Source of the DNA: Isoetes taiwanensis | Taxonomy: Eukaryota > Streptophyta > Lycopodiopsida > Isoetales > Isoetaceae | Direction: 5' to 3' | Length of the DNA: 64,000 nucleotides | Assembly (NCBI GenBank): GCA_021234155.1 | Contig: JAJEKV010000275.1 | Span: 312,501-376,500, forward strand | In this document: positions 51,781 through 62,300 of the stretch, one piece after another | How the letters are laid out: each line of letters opens with the position of its first letter | Numbering within the stretch: the first letter of the stretch is position 1 | The notes under the pieces: generated by a model | What the model saw: only the letters and a program-made list of their open reading frames with translations | The model's database searches: none | Told to the model about the DNA's origin: nothing | Position numbers and translations under genes: made by a program

Positions 51781-54070
51781 ATGGTAAGCCTTCATGCTTT
51801 ACAAGTTGTTAAATGCGATATGTTAATTGTATAAGTCTGAATATAGCTATGGTATATAGCTCAAAATTACTACTCAAATACTTGCCACTCGGCCCATTAA
51901 ATATACATCCAGATGCCTAATGTTGGCTACAAATGACCCAAGCTTGTAGGTTACTATAAGGGTAATTTAACTAATAAACATTTGATTTATGTAATTGCAG
52001 ATCAGTAAACACATTGTTAAGGATGGCCAGGGAAGGTTTTTTATAGTTGATGAAAAACCTAAGAACAATGCTAGAATAGTGCATTGCAGGTTTCTGTCTA
52101 AGGTTCAGGATCAAATATGTCTGCCCAGAATTTTTCTCAAAGTAGCAGTTGAATGTTTTGGAGAGATGGGCCAGAATATGATGGATAATACTATGTTTGG
52201 ATGGAAATACATAGAGAACCTAAGGGATATTTTCTACAAACCGTTCTGTGTATTTGCACAAGAATGTGAACCAGCTTGCCCATGCAGTAACCCTAATATG
52301 GCTGCCTTCATAGATAAAGACATTGGACATGTCCGAACCACTAAACTCACATTGATCAGGAGTAAAATGCTTAGGGGTCTTTTCAAAAAAGGACTTAACC
52401 ACATACCTGACAGGATTCTAGGAATTAAGGAATTCATTGAGGAAATGGCTAAGGTATGTGATGCCTTTTTTGAGGCACATAGATATACATACCCTGATAT
52501 AACAGAGTATGAGATGGAGATTTTTAAGGAAAGAATAATAGATATTGCTAAATGCAGAATTGGCATTGCAATAAAGATGGAGGATACTAAGAAATTTCCT
52601 CTTATGGATACCATTGTCATAAATAACATCGAGTGGCTGATTAATAACTTCTACATCTCTGGAATAGACAAAGCTACTAATAACCCATCTTTCATATGTC
52701 CGATGCACATTAGGAAAATGGCCATTGAAAGACTCAACAGCCATGATTTTCAGAGTATTTTCAGATCTTATGAGGAGGTGCAAATGTCAGTAAAAAATGA
52801 CATACAAAAGATCATTGGGTACTGGGACTTTGAATCTGAAAAACTACCTTATCTTCTGGGTGTGTTTAAGGCACATAAGAGGGATTACAGATGGATCACT
52901 AATACCCATAATTCCATTTACACCGAGATTTCACAAATTGTTACAGCTGGGCTTAATAATGTCTTGGATGATTGGTCTGACATTGCCAAAATGGTTGCTG
53001 CTAACATACATTTGATATTACCTGGCAGAGTTAGTACATGCTGGGTTGTTAAATCCATATATGATGTAGTAATTAATCTCCCGCCTAAGATACATGAGAT
53101 TTTCGTTGCAGACATAACCAAGTGCTATGAAAATATCCCTCTAAAAGGGGATAATGGTATATGTAACATCATTGAATCAGTGATCAGAGCAGCATGGAAG
53201 TGGCATAGAAGTATACATCACCATTACGAGTTGTGGTTTAAGAGGAGTAGTGATAATTTTGTCGTAAAATGGTTCAAAACAGAGCCTAAAGGTAAATGTT
53301 GGATTAAAATGGATATGGAGATGTTCATTACTGCGAATCACTGGCTGCTATCCAACTGTTTCATAGCTATGGGTGGTAGAATATGGCAGCAGGTCAGTGG
53401 AATACCCATGGGTCTTTCATGCAGCCCTAGTTGGTGCAATCTCTACTTGGCATGGTTTGAAGTCAGTTTCATTAAAAAATTGGGAGAAAATGGAAGATAT
53501 AAGGAAATTGAAATGTTTAAGTATGCATATAGGTATATTGATGACCTAATGGTAGTAAACTGTCCAACTATTAGGGAATTTTTAGTGGAAACTGTATGCA
53601 TAACAGAGGACAAATGCTGCATATATGATATGAGTCAGTTGGGAATTAAAGAGGAGACTATATTTCAGAATGGTAACCCTGGTGAAGAACGACAAGGCAG
53701 GACTGCTAATTTCCTTAATCTTACCATTGAGATTATCAATGGTACTAATGGAATCTACAGAACTACTAGGTATGACAAAAGGGATATTCTGCCCTTCCAT
53801 GCTATCAAATTTGTGCATGTTGACAGTTGTAGGCCTTATCTACAAGCCAGAAACGTGATCATATCCCAGATATGCCCATACATGTACGTTAATACTTGTG
53901 CTATCAAAGCTGCAGCTGACATCAAAAGTTTGATCAGCAATTTCAGAACCAATGGTTTTGATGAAAGCGGGATGATTAAAAAGATTACAAGGTATATCAG
54001 CAACAATGCTTTCCCAGGACTGAGATTTGACAAGAACGTGCTGATACAAGAGATCTTTGCTGATTCATGA
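51781..54070 (+). CDS. Reverse transcriptase of the element (spliced start)
   Basis: No ATG exists near the start of the long frame (51998-54070). An ATG at 51781-51783 is followed at once by donor GTAAGC; removing 51784-52000 (acceptor TTGCAG, branch-like CTAAT) joins ATG to ATC AGT AAA, giving M-ISKHIVKD. Numbered from that Met: a CxC region (CEPACPCS, about residue 90), IGHVRTTKLTLIRSKMLRGL (about 110), KAHKRDYRWITN (about 300), DITKCYENIP (motif A Asp, about 372), SGIPMGLSCSPSW (motif B, about 468), KYAYRYIDDLMVVN (motif C, about 512-520) and a thumb with RYDKRDILPFHA (about 592). No endonuclease domain follows; the protein ends at FADS. From memory, the GHVxT, RYIDDL and YDKRD landmarks occur together in unclassified animal reverse transcriptases of Penelope-like type. 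The frame is intact over 690 codons. Confidence 0.7.
51784..52000 (+). other. Inferred intron directly after a start codon (217 bp)
   Basis: GTAAGC...CTAATAAAC...TTATGTAATTGCAG is a good plant-type intron. Upstream is AAAAATG, so the ATG is the only coding codon of its exon in this model. Confidence 0.5.
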
Positions 54071-54129
54071 GGTAATTTTTGTCCTTATAGCACTATGATC
54101 CATATGTTAGTGATGGGTAAAATAATATA

Positions 54130-54240
54130 GGGTAAGGGTTGGACCCCGGCTGTAATAGCAGGGGTCCATACCCTCTCTGCTATTATGGCTTTTATAATTA
54201 GGGCCAGGCTTATCCTACGGTTGGTGGTAGGATTTTTTTC
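54130..54240 (+). promoter_or_regulatory. Alternative hairpins and T-tailed hairpin at the 3' end of the element interior
   Basis: GGACCCC (54141-54147) pairs with GGGGTCC (54161-54167), with an inner GCT/AGC. A competing stem pairs TAATAGCAG (54153-54161) with CTGCTATTA (54177-54185). They cannot form together. Then ATCCTAC (54212-54218) pairs with GTAGGAT (54227-54233) around an 8-nt loop and leads into seven T, directly before the second terminal repeat. Such 3' structures could be recognised by the reverse transcriptase or mark an RNA end; this is inference. Confidence 0.55.
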
Positions 54241-56490
54241 TATTTTGCTAATGGTCATGTTAAAACCTAGGGTAAGGTTATGATCAAGGGGTTTTATAAC
54301 AAGTTAAGTCTATACCATATAGATGTAACTAATATGAGTTATGTAATTAAAGTAAATACAAGGTAATATTGAGTTTTGAAATCAATAAAGTTTGGCTATA
54401 GAGGTTATATTATAGGCAATAGAAATTAATGGGCCTATAAGGTATGATACAATGGTCACGACCCGTGCTTGTTGTACCAAGCATCTAAGTAATGGTTTAA
54501 CTAAAGTTGGATATGACTTATACGAATCTACCAAAACCTAATATCCTTAGGACTGTAAACCCTTTTTAAGTTTTTAGGGTACATGTGTTGGTAACACAAT
54601 GACTGGCGGCGCGAATGGGACTGTCGCCACAGCTATGGATGGGACTGAGACTGGATTGCACAATAGGGCAAGATGCTAAACGCTTACTACAGATACGAAA
54701 TTACCAACTGGGTGCAAGTAAGTCTGACAATTTGTGAAATCTTTCCTTAAAATCTACAACTAGGCTGGTGGATTTTGTGTAAGACAGTGGGTGGATATGG
54801 CAGTAAGAATCGTGCCTCTTTAAGTGATAATGCTAAGTACACATTTATACGTAGCCCATAAGGGACTTTAGGACTGGTAACAGTGGTTGAAAAATACCCT
54901 ATAAAGATGGATGAGAATTCTTGGAGGGAGTTTGATTCTGACGGGTATCCATGGAGCTCTGATAATGAATCCGAACTCGAAGAGGAATGGCTGAATAAAG
55001 AGTTTAGATTCTCACTGTAATACCACCGAAATTTTGGGTAAAGCTGAGATGGAAGGCGGTGGCAAGGCTGGGCAGAAACGCCCATGGATGCAAAACCAAA
55101 ATCAGGGTAGTAGAAGGCAGGAGAGCTTCAAACATGCTGGCAATAAGCAGAATGCTAATGATTCCCCTGACTGTGTTCCTGATACACAAAATGACGAGCT
55201 TGATTATGACAATGAAGACTACCAGGTTGGAATAAATATCTTTCATTGTTCTTGATAGCTGAAACTGAGATGTTAGTATGTGTAAGAGCACCTTAGATGC
55301 TGGAAACAGGCTTAATGCTTAAGATATGTGTATCTGGATTGCATAAACATACATCTTAGAATAATATTCTTCCTGAAATGAATGGGCTAGGGGTAAAAAG
55401 GTAGCAATAGGTGACCAGCGATGAGCTGAGAAACCTAATGTACCTTTTGGCCCCTCACTCATTACCATTATCATGCTAATGTTGTGTTGTGGCTGCAGGT
55501 ACGGGTTTCTCCTCTTATTGATGTCTTTTTGCTTGCAAGCTCTGGAGTGGATGGAAGAATGATACGTTTTACTTTAATTCTGACGATCATGAGTACACTG
55601 GTGTTATTCTAAGCATGAAGGAACAAAATGGGAGAGTCTACTGAACTCGTTACTTAAAATACTATTTACTGCACTATTTAAGTATTGGTCTTTAAGTTGC
55701 TGATGAACATATTATATGACATATGAGCAGTATGTTAGTTTGGGTTCCTTATAAGTTTTTTGGATTTAAAAACGAAATGGCATAACTCAGGGCCTGCTTT
55801 TGTTAATTAATGATGAGCTCATATGAGGAATATAGTCATAAACTCTAACTGTTATAGAGATAGCAGATTTTGGAATGGATATACTCATGACTGTAAGTAT
55901 TTGTAAAACTTTGAATTATAGGAATATACACTGATTATGTTGGACCAACACACATAACAGGTTAAATAGTCTTTGAAGAGTATCTCTATGTATAAGCAGG
56001 GCTATTTATGAAAACAGAATGACCATACTCATAGATATGGGATAGTTAAGAAATGAAAAACTAAAATGAAGGAGTGGATATGAATTAAAACTTAATGGTG
56101 CTAAAGCAACACATCTGGAAGGATATCTACTCATAAATATAATGATATGGAGCAGCTGTGTAAATAAGATAACAATGGTACATGATCCTTAATAACCACC
56201 ATGTCTATAAGATAAAAGATGAGGATCTGGTCACAAGTTAAATAGGATTTTCATTTGACATTGTTATACCAGGAAGGATATAAGAACATGTTATATGGGC
56301 TTAATGTTTCACATGTACAAATATTAATGATGAATACAAATGTATAATGTCTGAGTACTTGTTTCATAGGAAATCAATGTCATCAGGGATTCATTTCCTA
56401 GTATGGGCCGATAATACATTGTAGGGATTGACCTCAATAGATGTCATGGCTAGTAGGCTGGGCTTATGCTAGTGTGGACTGGGTTTTTTT
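54240..56490 (+). repeat. 3' direct terminal repeat (about 2.25 kb)
   Basis: Second copy of 47869-50112. It contains the decayed exon copy starting at ATG 54907, with frame-breaking changes near 55010-55030 (TTCTCACTGTAATACCACCG versus TTCTGCTGTAATACCACTG). Several differences are small clustered indels. Confidence 0.9.
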
Positions 56491-56500
56491 TTTTTTTTTT

Positions 56501-56582
56501 AAGGGCGTGGTTACAGTGCGAATTTGCCATGTCCACAGCCCAACGGATACATGCATTTCGCACTGTAACCACTGTGCCCACT
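56501..56582 (+). repeat. Hairpin mini-element on the right flank
   Basis: AGGGCGTGGTTACAGTGCGA pairs with TCGCACTGTAACCAC and TGTGCCC, with the same centre as the copies at 47491-47840. It follows the T-run at the 3' end of the second terminal repeat. Confidence 0.75.
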
Positions 56583-57008
56583 CTTTCATAGTCAATTTGA
56601 CAATAACTAACGAGAGACTACTTTTGAACTCACAAAACACTACTCAAAATTTAATGAAACAAAAAGAGTTGTCATTGCCTAAATATCAATGTTCATTGCT
56701 CTAAATTACTGAAAGCATCCTCATTAACTTCCTCCCTTCAATTGAACCTCTTCTTGTATGGCAGCTATAAAATAAGAAAGTATTGTTTTTGCACTGTAGC
56801 CACGGTGCATAAATGTGTATAACATAAAATATGGAAGTTATTTTAAGAGACCAGTAGCCACGGTGTGCGAAATTGTGTATAACATAAAATATGGAAAACG
56901 TTATTTTTCGCGACCGTAGCTACTGATTGTTAGTCACTCTTGCATATCAAGCTGCTACTAAGGCACTCACCTTCAAACTATCAAAAATCAAGGTGTTGCT
57001 TAACGAGA
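56583..57008. repeat. Right cluster of CGCACCGTAG palindromes and spacer
   Basis: Three degraded units at 56785-56935 with period about 60 (GCACTGTAGCCACGGTGC, CCAGTAGCCACGGTGTGCG, CGACCGTAGCTACTG) and the spacers TATAACATAAAATATGGAA, like the left cluster at 47222-47360. No coding sequence. Confidence 0.75.
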
Positions 57009-57711
57009 ATGGTAAAGAGTAAATCAGATAAGGCATGGGAGTTGTTTAGCACATGGTATGATAATATAGTAGAGAAAGAATGTAATTTTCGTTAGAAGCA
57101 TCCAAAAGAGTTTGAGGAGGAGATAGAGGAGCTAGTTGATGCAACCATCAGATACAATAATTTTTGTCCGACAAGAGGCGTTGGTAGAGTGTAACAGGTT
57201 GCATATGGGGGCATTCTTCATAGCTTCATGGCTAGAGTTGGACCTGACCTGAAACCATGTTATGTGACTGATTTGCCTTTACTGAGCATGCAAGCTTTAA
57301 TTAAGATATTTCTGAAGGCTGATCAAGACCAAATTAGGAGGTTTTTAAGGAGACTACTTGCAGAACTGTGCAGAAAAAAAGACAAAGAAAGTTTTTACAG
57401 CGTAGATATTATGTTCAACACATACACGTCTTACAATAAGTCAAACCAAGATGCGGTTCTTCAAGTGTGGAGGTCGCCGGATAGAATGTCCGCCTCACCA
57501 AGAGAGGAGCAAATAGATCCCTGAAAAAAGCTCCTACTGGAAAACGAGGAGAATGAGGAGGTATTGGAAGAGGAGGTCTCTGAGAAGTTGGCCTTTAGCC
57601 CAGAGGTCTATATTCATAGCTCCAAAAGCTCGCAATGCATCTTCATCTATTGGTTGCTTCCAAGTGAACTTATTCCCGTAAAGTGCGTGCATCTTTTAGC
57701 AATTGCACTCT
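57009..57711 (+). pseudogene. Unknown protein with three in-frame stops
   Basis: One frame starts at ATG 57009 and stays readable for about 234 codons with only three stop codons. Text: SDKAWELFSTWYDNIVEKEC, stop, KHPKEFEEEIEELVDATIRY, stop after GVGRV, then MARVGPDLKPCYVTDLPLLS, DQIRRFLRRLLAELCRKKD, FNTYTSYNKSNQDAVLQVW, stop, and an acidic tail LLLENEENEEVLEEEVSEK. The composition is that of a helical, charged protein. No family was recognised. It lies 0.5 kb inside the right end of the possible TIR element, so it may be that element's own protein. Confidence 0.4.
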
Positions 57712-58165
57712 AAATTGACCCTCGAATTAGTTTGATCCACGAAACAGTATTAGAACCAAGAACACTCAAAGGAATGCAATGACAACTTGGAAACCAAATA
57801 CCTTTGCCATTGACGTTGCAAAAGATCGAGAACCGGAGCGGAGCTTAGAATTAGGAAGATTCTTGCCAATAAATAGAGCGAATTTTTTGGCAAGAACCGC
57901 CATAATTCGAATTCAAACAATGCTTGGGCGCGATGGCAAGGTCGTTGGCGCTCGATGGCGCGATGGCAAGCTCGATGGCGCTGAAGCTCGATGGCTGAAG
58001 CTCGATGGTGGGAAAAGGAAAATCTTAGATGTAATCATTAAATTTTGTGGTCGTTAGAAAATAATGATTGCAAAGTTAGGTACGAGGTTAGGTTCGGAGG
58101 GGGGGAAGTTAGGTTAGGGGAAAATGAAAGTTAGGTATGGAGGGGGGAAAGGTAGGTTCGGGATC
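57712..58165. repeat. GC-rich minisatellite and G-rich tract
   Basis: GCGATGGCAAG and GCTCGATGGCGC-type words repeat at 57925-58015. Then GTTAGGTTCGGAGGGGGG-type words recur at 58075-58160. Subterminal repeats of the possible TIR element are one explanation. Confidence 0.6.
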
Positions 58166-58226
58166 CTACGTGGCGGCCCCTTTAATATATTCTTAGGAGG
58201 CCCTTATTTGACCTCAAAAAAACTCT

Positions 58227-59380
58227 AATGGATGGCCGAAACGGAACGTTTGCTTTCACACTTTTGAAATTTTGAAGAATGTGCCAATGGATTCTCTTAT
58301 CCTTAAGACATACATCATCATATTCAACTTCATGCTTCAAACTTCAGTATGTCCACAAGATGAAAGTCTAAAAGAGACCTTTCCTAGAGTGAACAATTGT
58401 TGATCGATGAAGTTCCAAAAGAGATTCTCACTCTTAACAATGTTATTATAGCCATATTCATGAGCAATGCATTAATGCAATGTTGAGAAAATAGTCTTCC
58501 ATTATTCCATATCCCTAGACCCTTCGATATATATTTGATGAATATATGACATGACTTTATATGGTTGCCAATTGAAAAGAGAGATGGTGGGTCTCTATAT
58601 GTTATCTTTGATGTCCGAAGCCTAGAAGATAGAAAAGACTTCAAGGACTAACAAGAAACTATATATGTTGGGCCCAATTATGTATCTATCATCATGATGT
58701 TAAATGTACAAAAAGATGGAGATCACAAATTCAATCTTGCATCCATAGGCACAACACGTTTCTAGTCAAGGGCCACCATTTTTAAGCGTGCCATGTCATA
58801 GTTTTATGCTATTAGTTTTTTGCCCATATTGACCTCAGATCTAATTTCCCACATCTAACAATCGTGAAAATTACAAAATGGATGATAAATATTCTATTTT
58901 CATTTCCCTAACCTAAGGCAATGAAATGAAAGCACAGAAGAATGTGACACTAGCTTTTTCGTCCCTATGTTTTTTTTTTTTTTTTTTTTTTTTTTTTGGG
59001 GGTGGGTGGGGTTTTACCATAATGCCCCTACTTTTTTGATGTTATTACCAAAATGCTCTCCAAAATGGCGGGCATTTTGGTAAATATTGTAACATTGTTC
59101 TTGTGGGTCATCAAGTTCAATAGTTGTATTCACAAACATTGTAGAGTAACATAATATCTAGAGTATCTCGTAGACACATTTTGGCTCCAAGAATCTAAAT
59201 TTTCAACACAAATTGTCTTGTACTTAGGGGTTTAGGTTTTTTAGCCCCCTTTCTCTTGCTCACACTCTTCTATCTTGCTTCTACCACCACAACCCCCGCC
59301 ATGTCAATCCCAATTTCTAACACTCCATGGACATGCCCATAGATGGAGAAAAAACTTCCCATAACCCAAATCTCAGCCAC
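58227..59380. other. No recognised gene
   Basis: AT-rich spacer with a run of about 27 T followed by GGGGGTGGGTGGGG at 58970-59010. A short minus-strand frame (58644-58384) is not recognised. Confidence 0.4.
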
Positions 59381-62300
59381 TAGGCAAACATGGCAACCAA
59401 GCATGAGAGACGTTTCATGAGACATGACCTACCATTTGAACGGTGGGATTAGCAGATGAAGCTGTTTTGGTGCCCCGATACTTAAACCCTACTAAATTTG
59501 TAGGGTTTAGGTTTTGGAAGCCTTTCCTACTTCCGAAGTGATCGAGAGCTTGCATGCATAGGCCCTAAAGTAAATTGGATGTTTTTGACTCATGCACAAA
59601 GTTAAAAGCACATTCTGAGCTTGCTAGAGTGGTTGAACTGGAGGAACACCCCATTTCTTGGTCGTGCCCCTACGTGGGAAAGGGGGAACTTTAGGGGTTC
59701 GCACATCCGAGCATTGAATTTCCAACTTTTATTTTCGGAGATGTTTCTCGGGACATGAACTCTTATTTGAATGATGGGATTAGCAAACGACGCGATTTTG
59801 GTGCCTTTATACGTAAACCCTACTAAATCTGTAGGGTTTAGGTCTTGACAGCCTTCCCTACATCGAAAGTAGTCGAGAGCTTACGTGCACAGTTTCCTCA
59901 AGGGTCCGAAAAGAGGCCCCAAGAGTGAGAACAAAGAACCCCTTCCTAGGCACTGGTTCCAAACTTGCACCCTTGCGATGGCTCGTAACAAGCTGGATAT
60001 TGTGCAACCGGGCATGCTAGAAGGCGTGACATGACAGAGTTTGGCTCCGTCCTTGCATCTAGATGGTTAGAGTCACCCTTGAACACATGTTTGAGGAGTA
60101 GACAATCGATAAAACGCCGGGCTTGCCTTGTACATCCTATGCTTAGATTAGCGCGACTAGGCAAGGAATGCATTGAATGAGAGGTCCACTAGCTGCTCAT
60201 ATCGAGTAGAGATTAGTTCTATTGGTCATGGAAGTTGGTCCCTAGAGTAACTTCCATGCTTTGAACTCATGTGTGAAGTCAAAATAAGGTTCTGACCTAG
60301 ATAGAGTGGCTGAATTGGGGATCACGCCATTTTTTCGGCGTGTTCCTACGTCGAGAAGGGAAAAATTTGGGGTTGGCACATCCGGGTTGTAGGTGTTCAT
60401 TTTTTCTTTTAAGAGATGTTTCATGGGACATGAGCTACCATTTGAATGGGATAAACGGTGGGATTAGTAGATGAACTATTTTGGTGCCCGATACTTACCC
60501 TACTAAATTTGTAGGGTTTAGGTTTTGGAAGCCTTCCCCGCCTCTAAAGTGGTCAAGAGCTTGCAAGCATAGTCCCTAAAAAGATTTGATGTTTTTGACT
60601 CATGCACAAAGTCAAAACCACATTCTGAGCTTGCTAGAGTGGTCGAACTGGAGGAACACCCCATTTCTTGGTCGTGCCCCTGCGTGGGAAAGGAGGAAAA
60701 TTTGGGGGTTGGCACATCCGTGCGATAGGTGTTCATTTTTTTTCTTTTTGAAAGACGTTTCATGAGACATGACCTACCATTTGAAGCGGTGGGATTAGCA
60801 GATGAAGTCGCTTTTTTGGTCCTCGATACTTAAACCCTACTAAATTTGTAGGGTTTAGGTTTTGGAAGCCTTTCCTACTTCCGAAGTGGTCGAGAGCTTG
60901 CATGCATAGGCCCTAAAGTAATTTGGATGTTTTTGACTCATGCACAAAGTTAAAAGCACATTCTCGAGCTTGCTAGAGTGGTCTTGAGGAACACCCCATT
61001 TCTTGGTCGTGCCCCTACGTGGGAAAGGGGGAAATTTAGGGGTTCGCACATCCGAGCATTGGATTTCCAACATTTATTTTCGAAGATGTTTCTCGGGACA
61101 TGAACTCTTATTTGAATGGTGGGATTAGCAAACGACGCGATTTTGGTGCCTTGATACGTAAACCCTACTAAATCTGTAGGGTTTAGGTCTTGACAGCCTT
61201 CCCTACATCGAAAGTAGTCGAGAGCTTACGTGCACAGTTTCCTCAAGGGTCCGAAAAGAGGCCCCAAGAGTGAGAACAAAGAACCCCTTCCTAGGCACGG
61301 GTTCCAAACTTGCACCCTTGCGATGGCTCGTAACAAGCTAGATATTGTGCAACCGGGCATGCTAGAAGGCAGGACATGACAGTTTGGCTCCGTCCTTGCA
61401 TCTAGACGGCGAGAGTCACCCTTGAACACATGTTTGAGGAGTAGACAATCGATCAAACACCTGGCTTGCCTTGTACATCCTATGCTTAGATTAGCGCACT
61501 AGGCAAGGAATGCATTGAATGAGAGGTCCACTAGCTGCTCATATCGAGTAGAGATTAGTTCTATTGGTCATGGAAGTTGGTCCCTAGAGTAACTTCGATG
61601 CTTTGAACTCATGTGTGAAGTCAAAATAAGGTTCTGAGCTAGATAGAGTGGCTGAATTGGGGGATCACGCCATTTTCTCGGCGTGTTCCTACGTCGAGAA
61701 GGGAAAAATTTGGGGGTTTGCACATCCGGGTTGTAGGTGTTCATTTTTTCTTTTAAGAGATGTTTCATGGGACATGAGCTACCATTTGAACGGTGGGATA
61801 AATGGTGGGATTAGCAGATGAAGCTGTTTTGGTGCCTCGATACTTACCCTACTAAATCTGTAGGGTTTAGGTTTTGGCAGCCTTCCCTGCCTCTAAAGTG
61901 GTCGAGAGCTTGCAAGCATAGTCCCTAAAAGATTCGATGTTTTTGACTCATGCACAAAGTCGAAACCACATTCTGAGAGTGGTCTAACTGGAGGAACACC
62001 CCATTTCTTGGTCGTGCCCCTGCGTGGGAAAGAGGAAAATTTGGGGGTTGGCACATCCGTGCAATAGGTGTTCATTTTTTCTTTTGAGAGACGTTTCATG
62101 AGACATGAGCTACCATTTGAACGGTGGGATTAGCAGATGAAGCTGTTTTGGTGCCCCGATATTTAAACCCTACTAAATTTGTAGGGTTTAGGTTTTGGAA
62201 GCCTTTCCTACTTCCGAAGTGGTTGGATGTTTTTGACTCATGCACAAAGTTAAAAGCACATTCTGAGCTTGCTAGAGTGGTCGAACTGGAGGAACACCCC

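Larger units (their letters stand above)
47862..56490 (+). mobile_element. Reverse transcriptase element with 2.24-kb direct terminal repeats (Penelope-like or unclassified)
   Basis: The unit consists of a direct repeat (47869-50112), a 4.1-kb internal part and a second direct repeat (54240-56490). Both repeats start CTATTTTGCTAATGG after a T-run and end GTGTGGACTGGG before a T-run. The internal part encodes an unknown protein and a reverse transcriptase with RYIDDL. No integrase, protease, RNase H, tyrosine recombinase or GIY-YIG endonuclease could be read. Long terminal direct repeats around a reverse transcriptase, introns and no integrase are known from Penelope-like elements; endonuclease-free kinds exist. 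The repeats differ by several percent, including indels. The element sits in a T-run between two hairpin mini-elements. Confidence 0.7.
45868..58226. mobile_element. Possible 12.4-kb element with ~30-bp inverted termini
   Basis: The left end has TAGAGTTTTTTTGAGGTCAA followed by TTAAGGGCC. The right end has the reverse complement: GGCCCTTATTTGACC continuing TCAAAAAAACTCTA. About 28 of 30 bases match. Both outer ends have TA, which would fit a TA target duplication of the mariner type, but TA can also be part of the repeats. Inside are palindromic arrays, the reverse transcriptase element and an unknown broken gene at 57009-57711. The boundary call is tentative. Confidence 0.4.

Noticed and set aside
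47862-56490. Ordinary LTR retrotransposon (Gypsy, Copia or Bel)
   Set aside because: No integrase, protease or RNase H motif in 4.1 kb of interior; repeat ends are not TG...CA; RT motifs differ. DIRS was also considered, but no tyrosine recombinase was seen.
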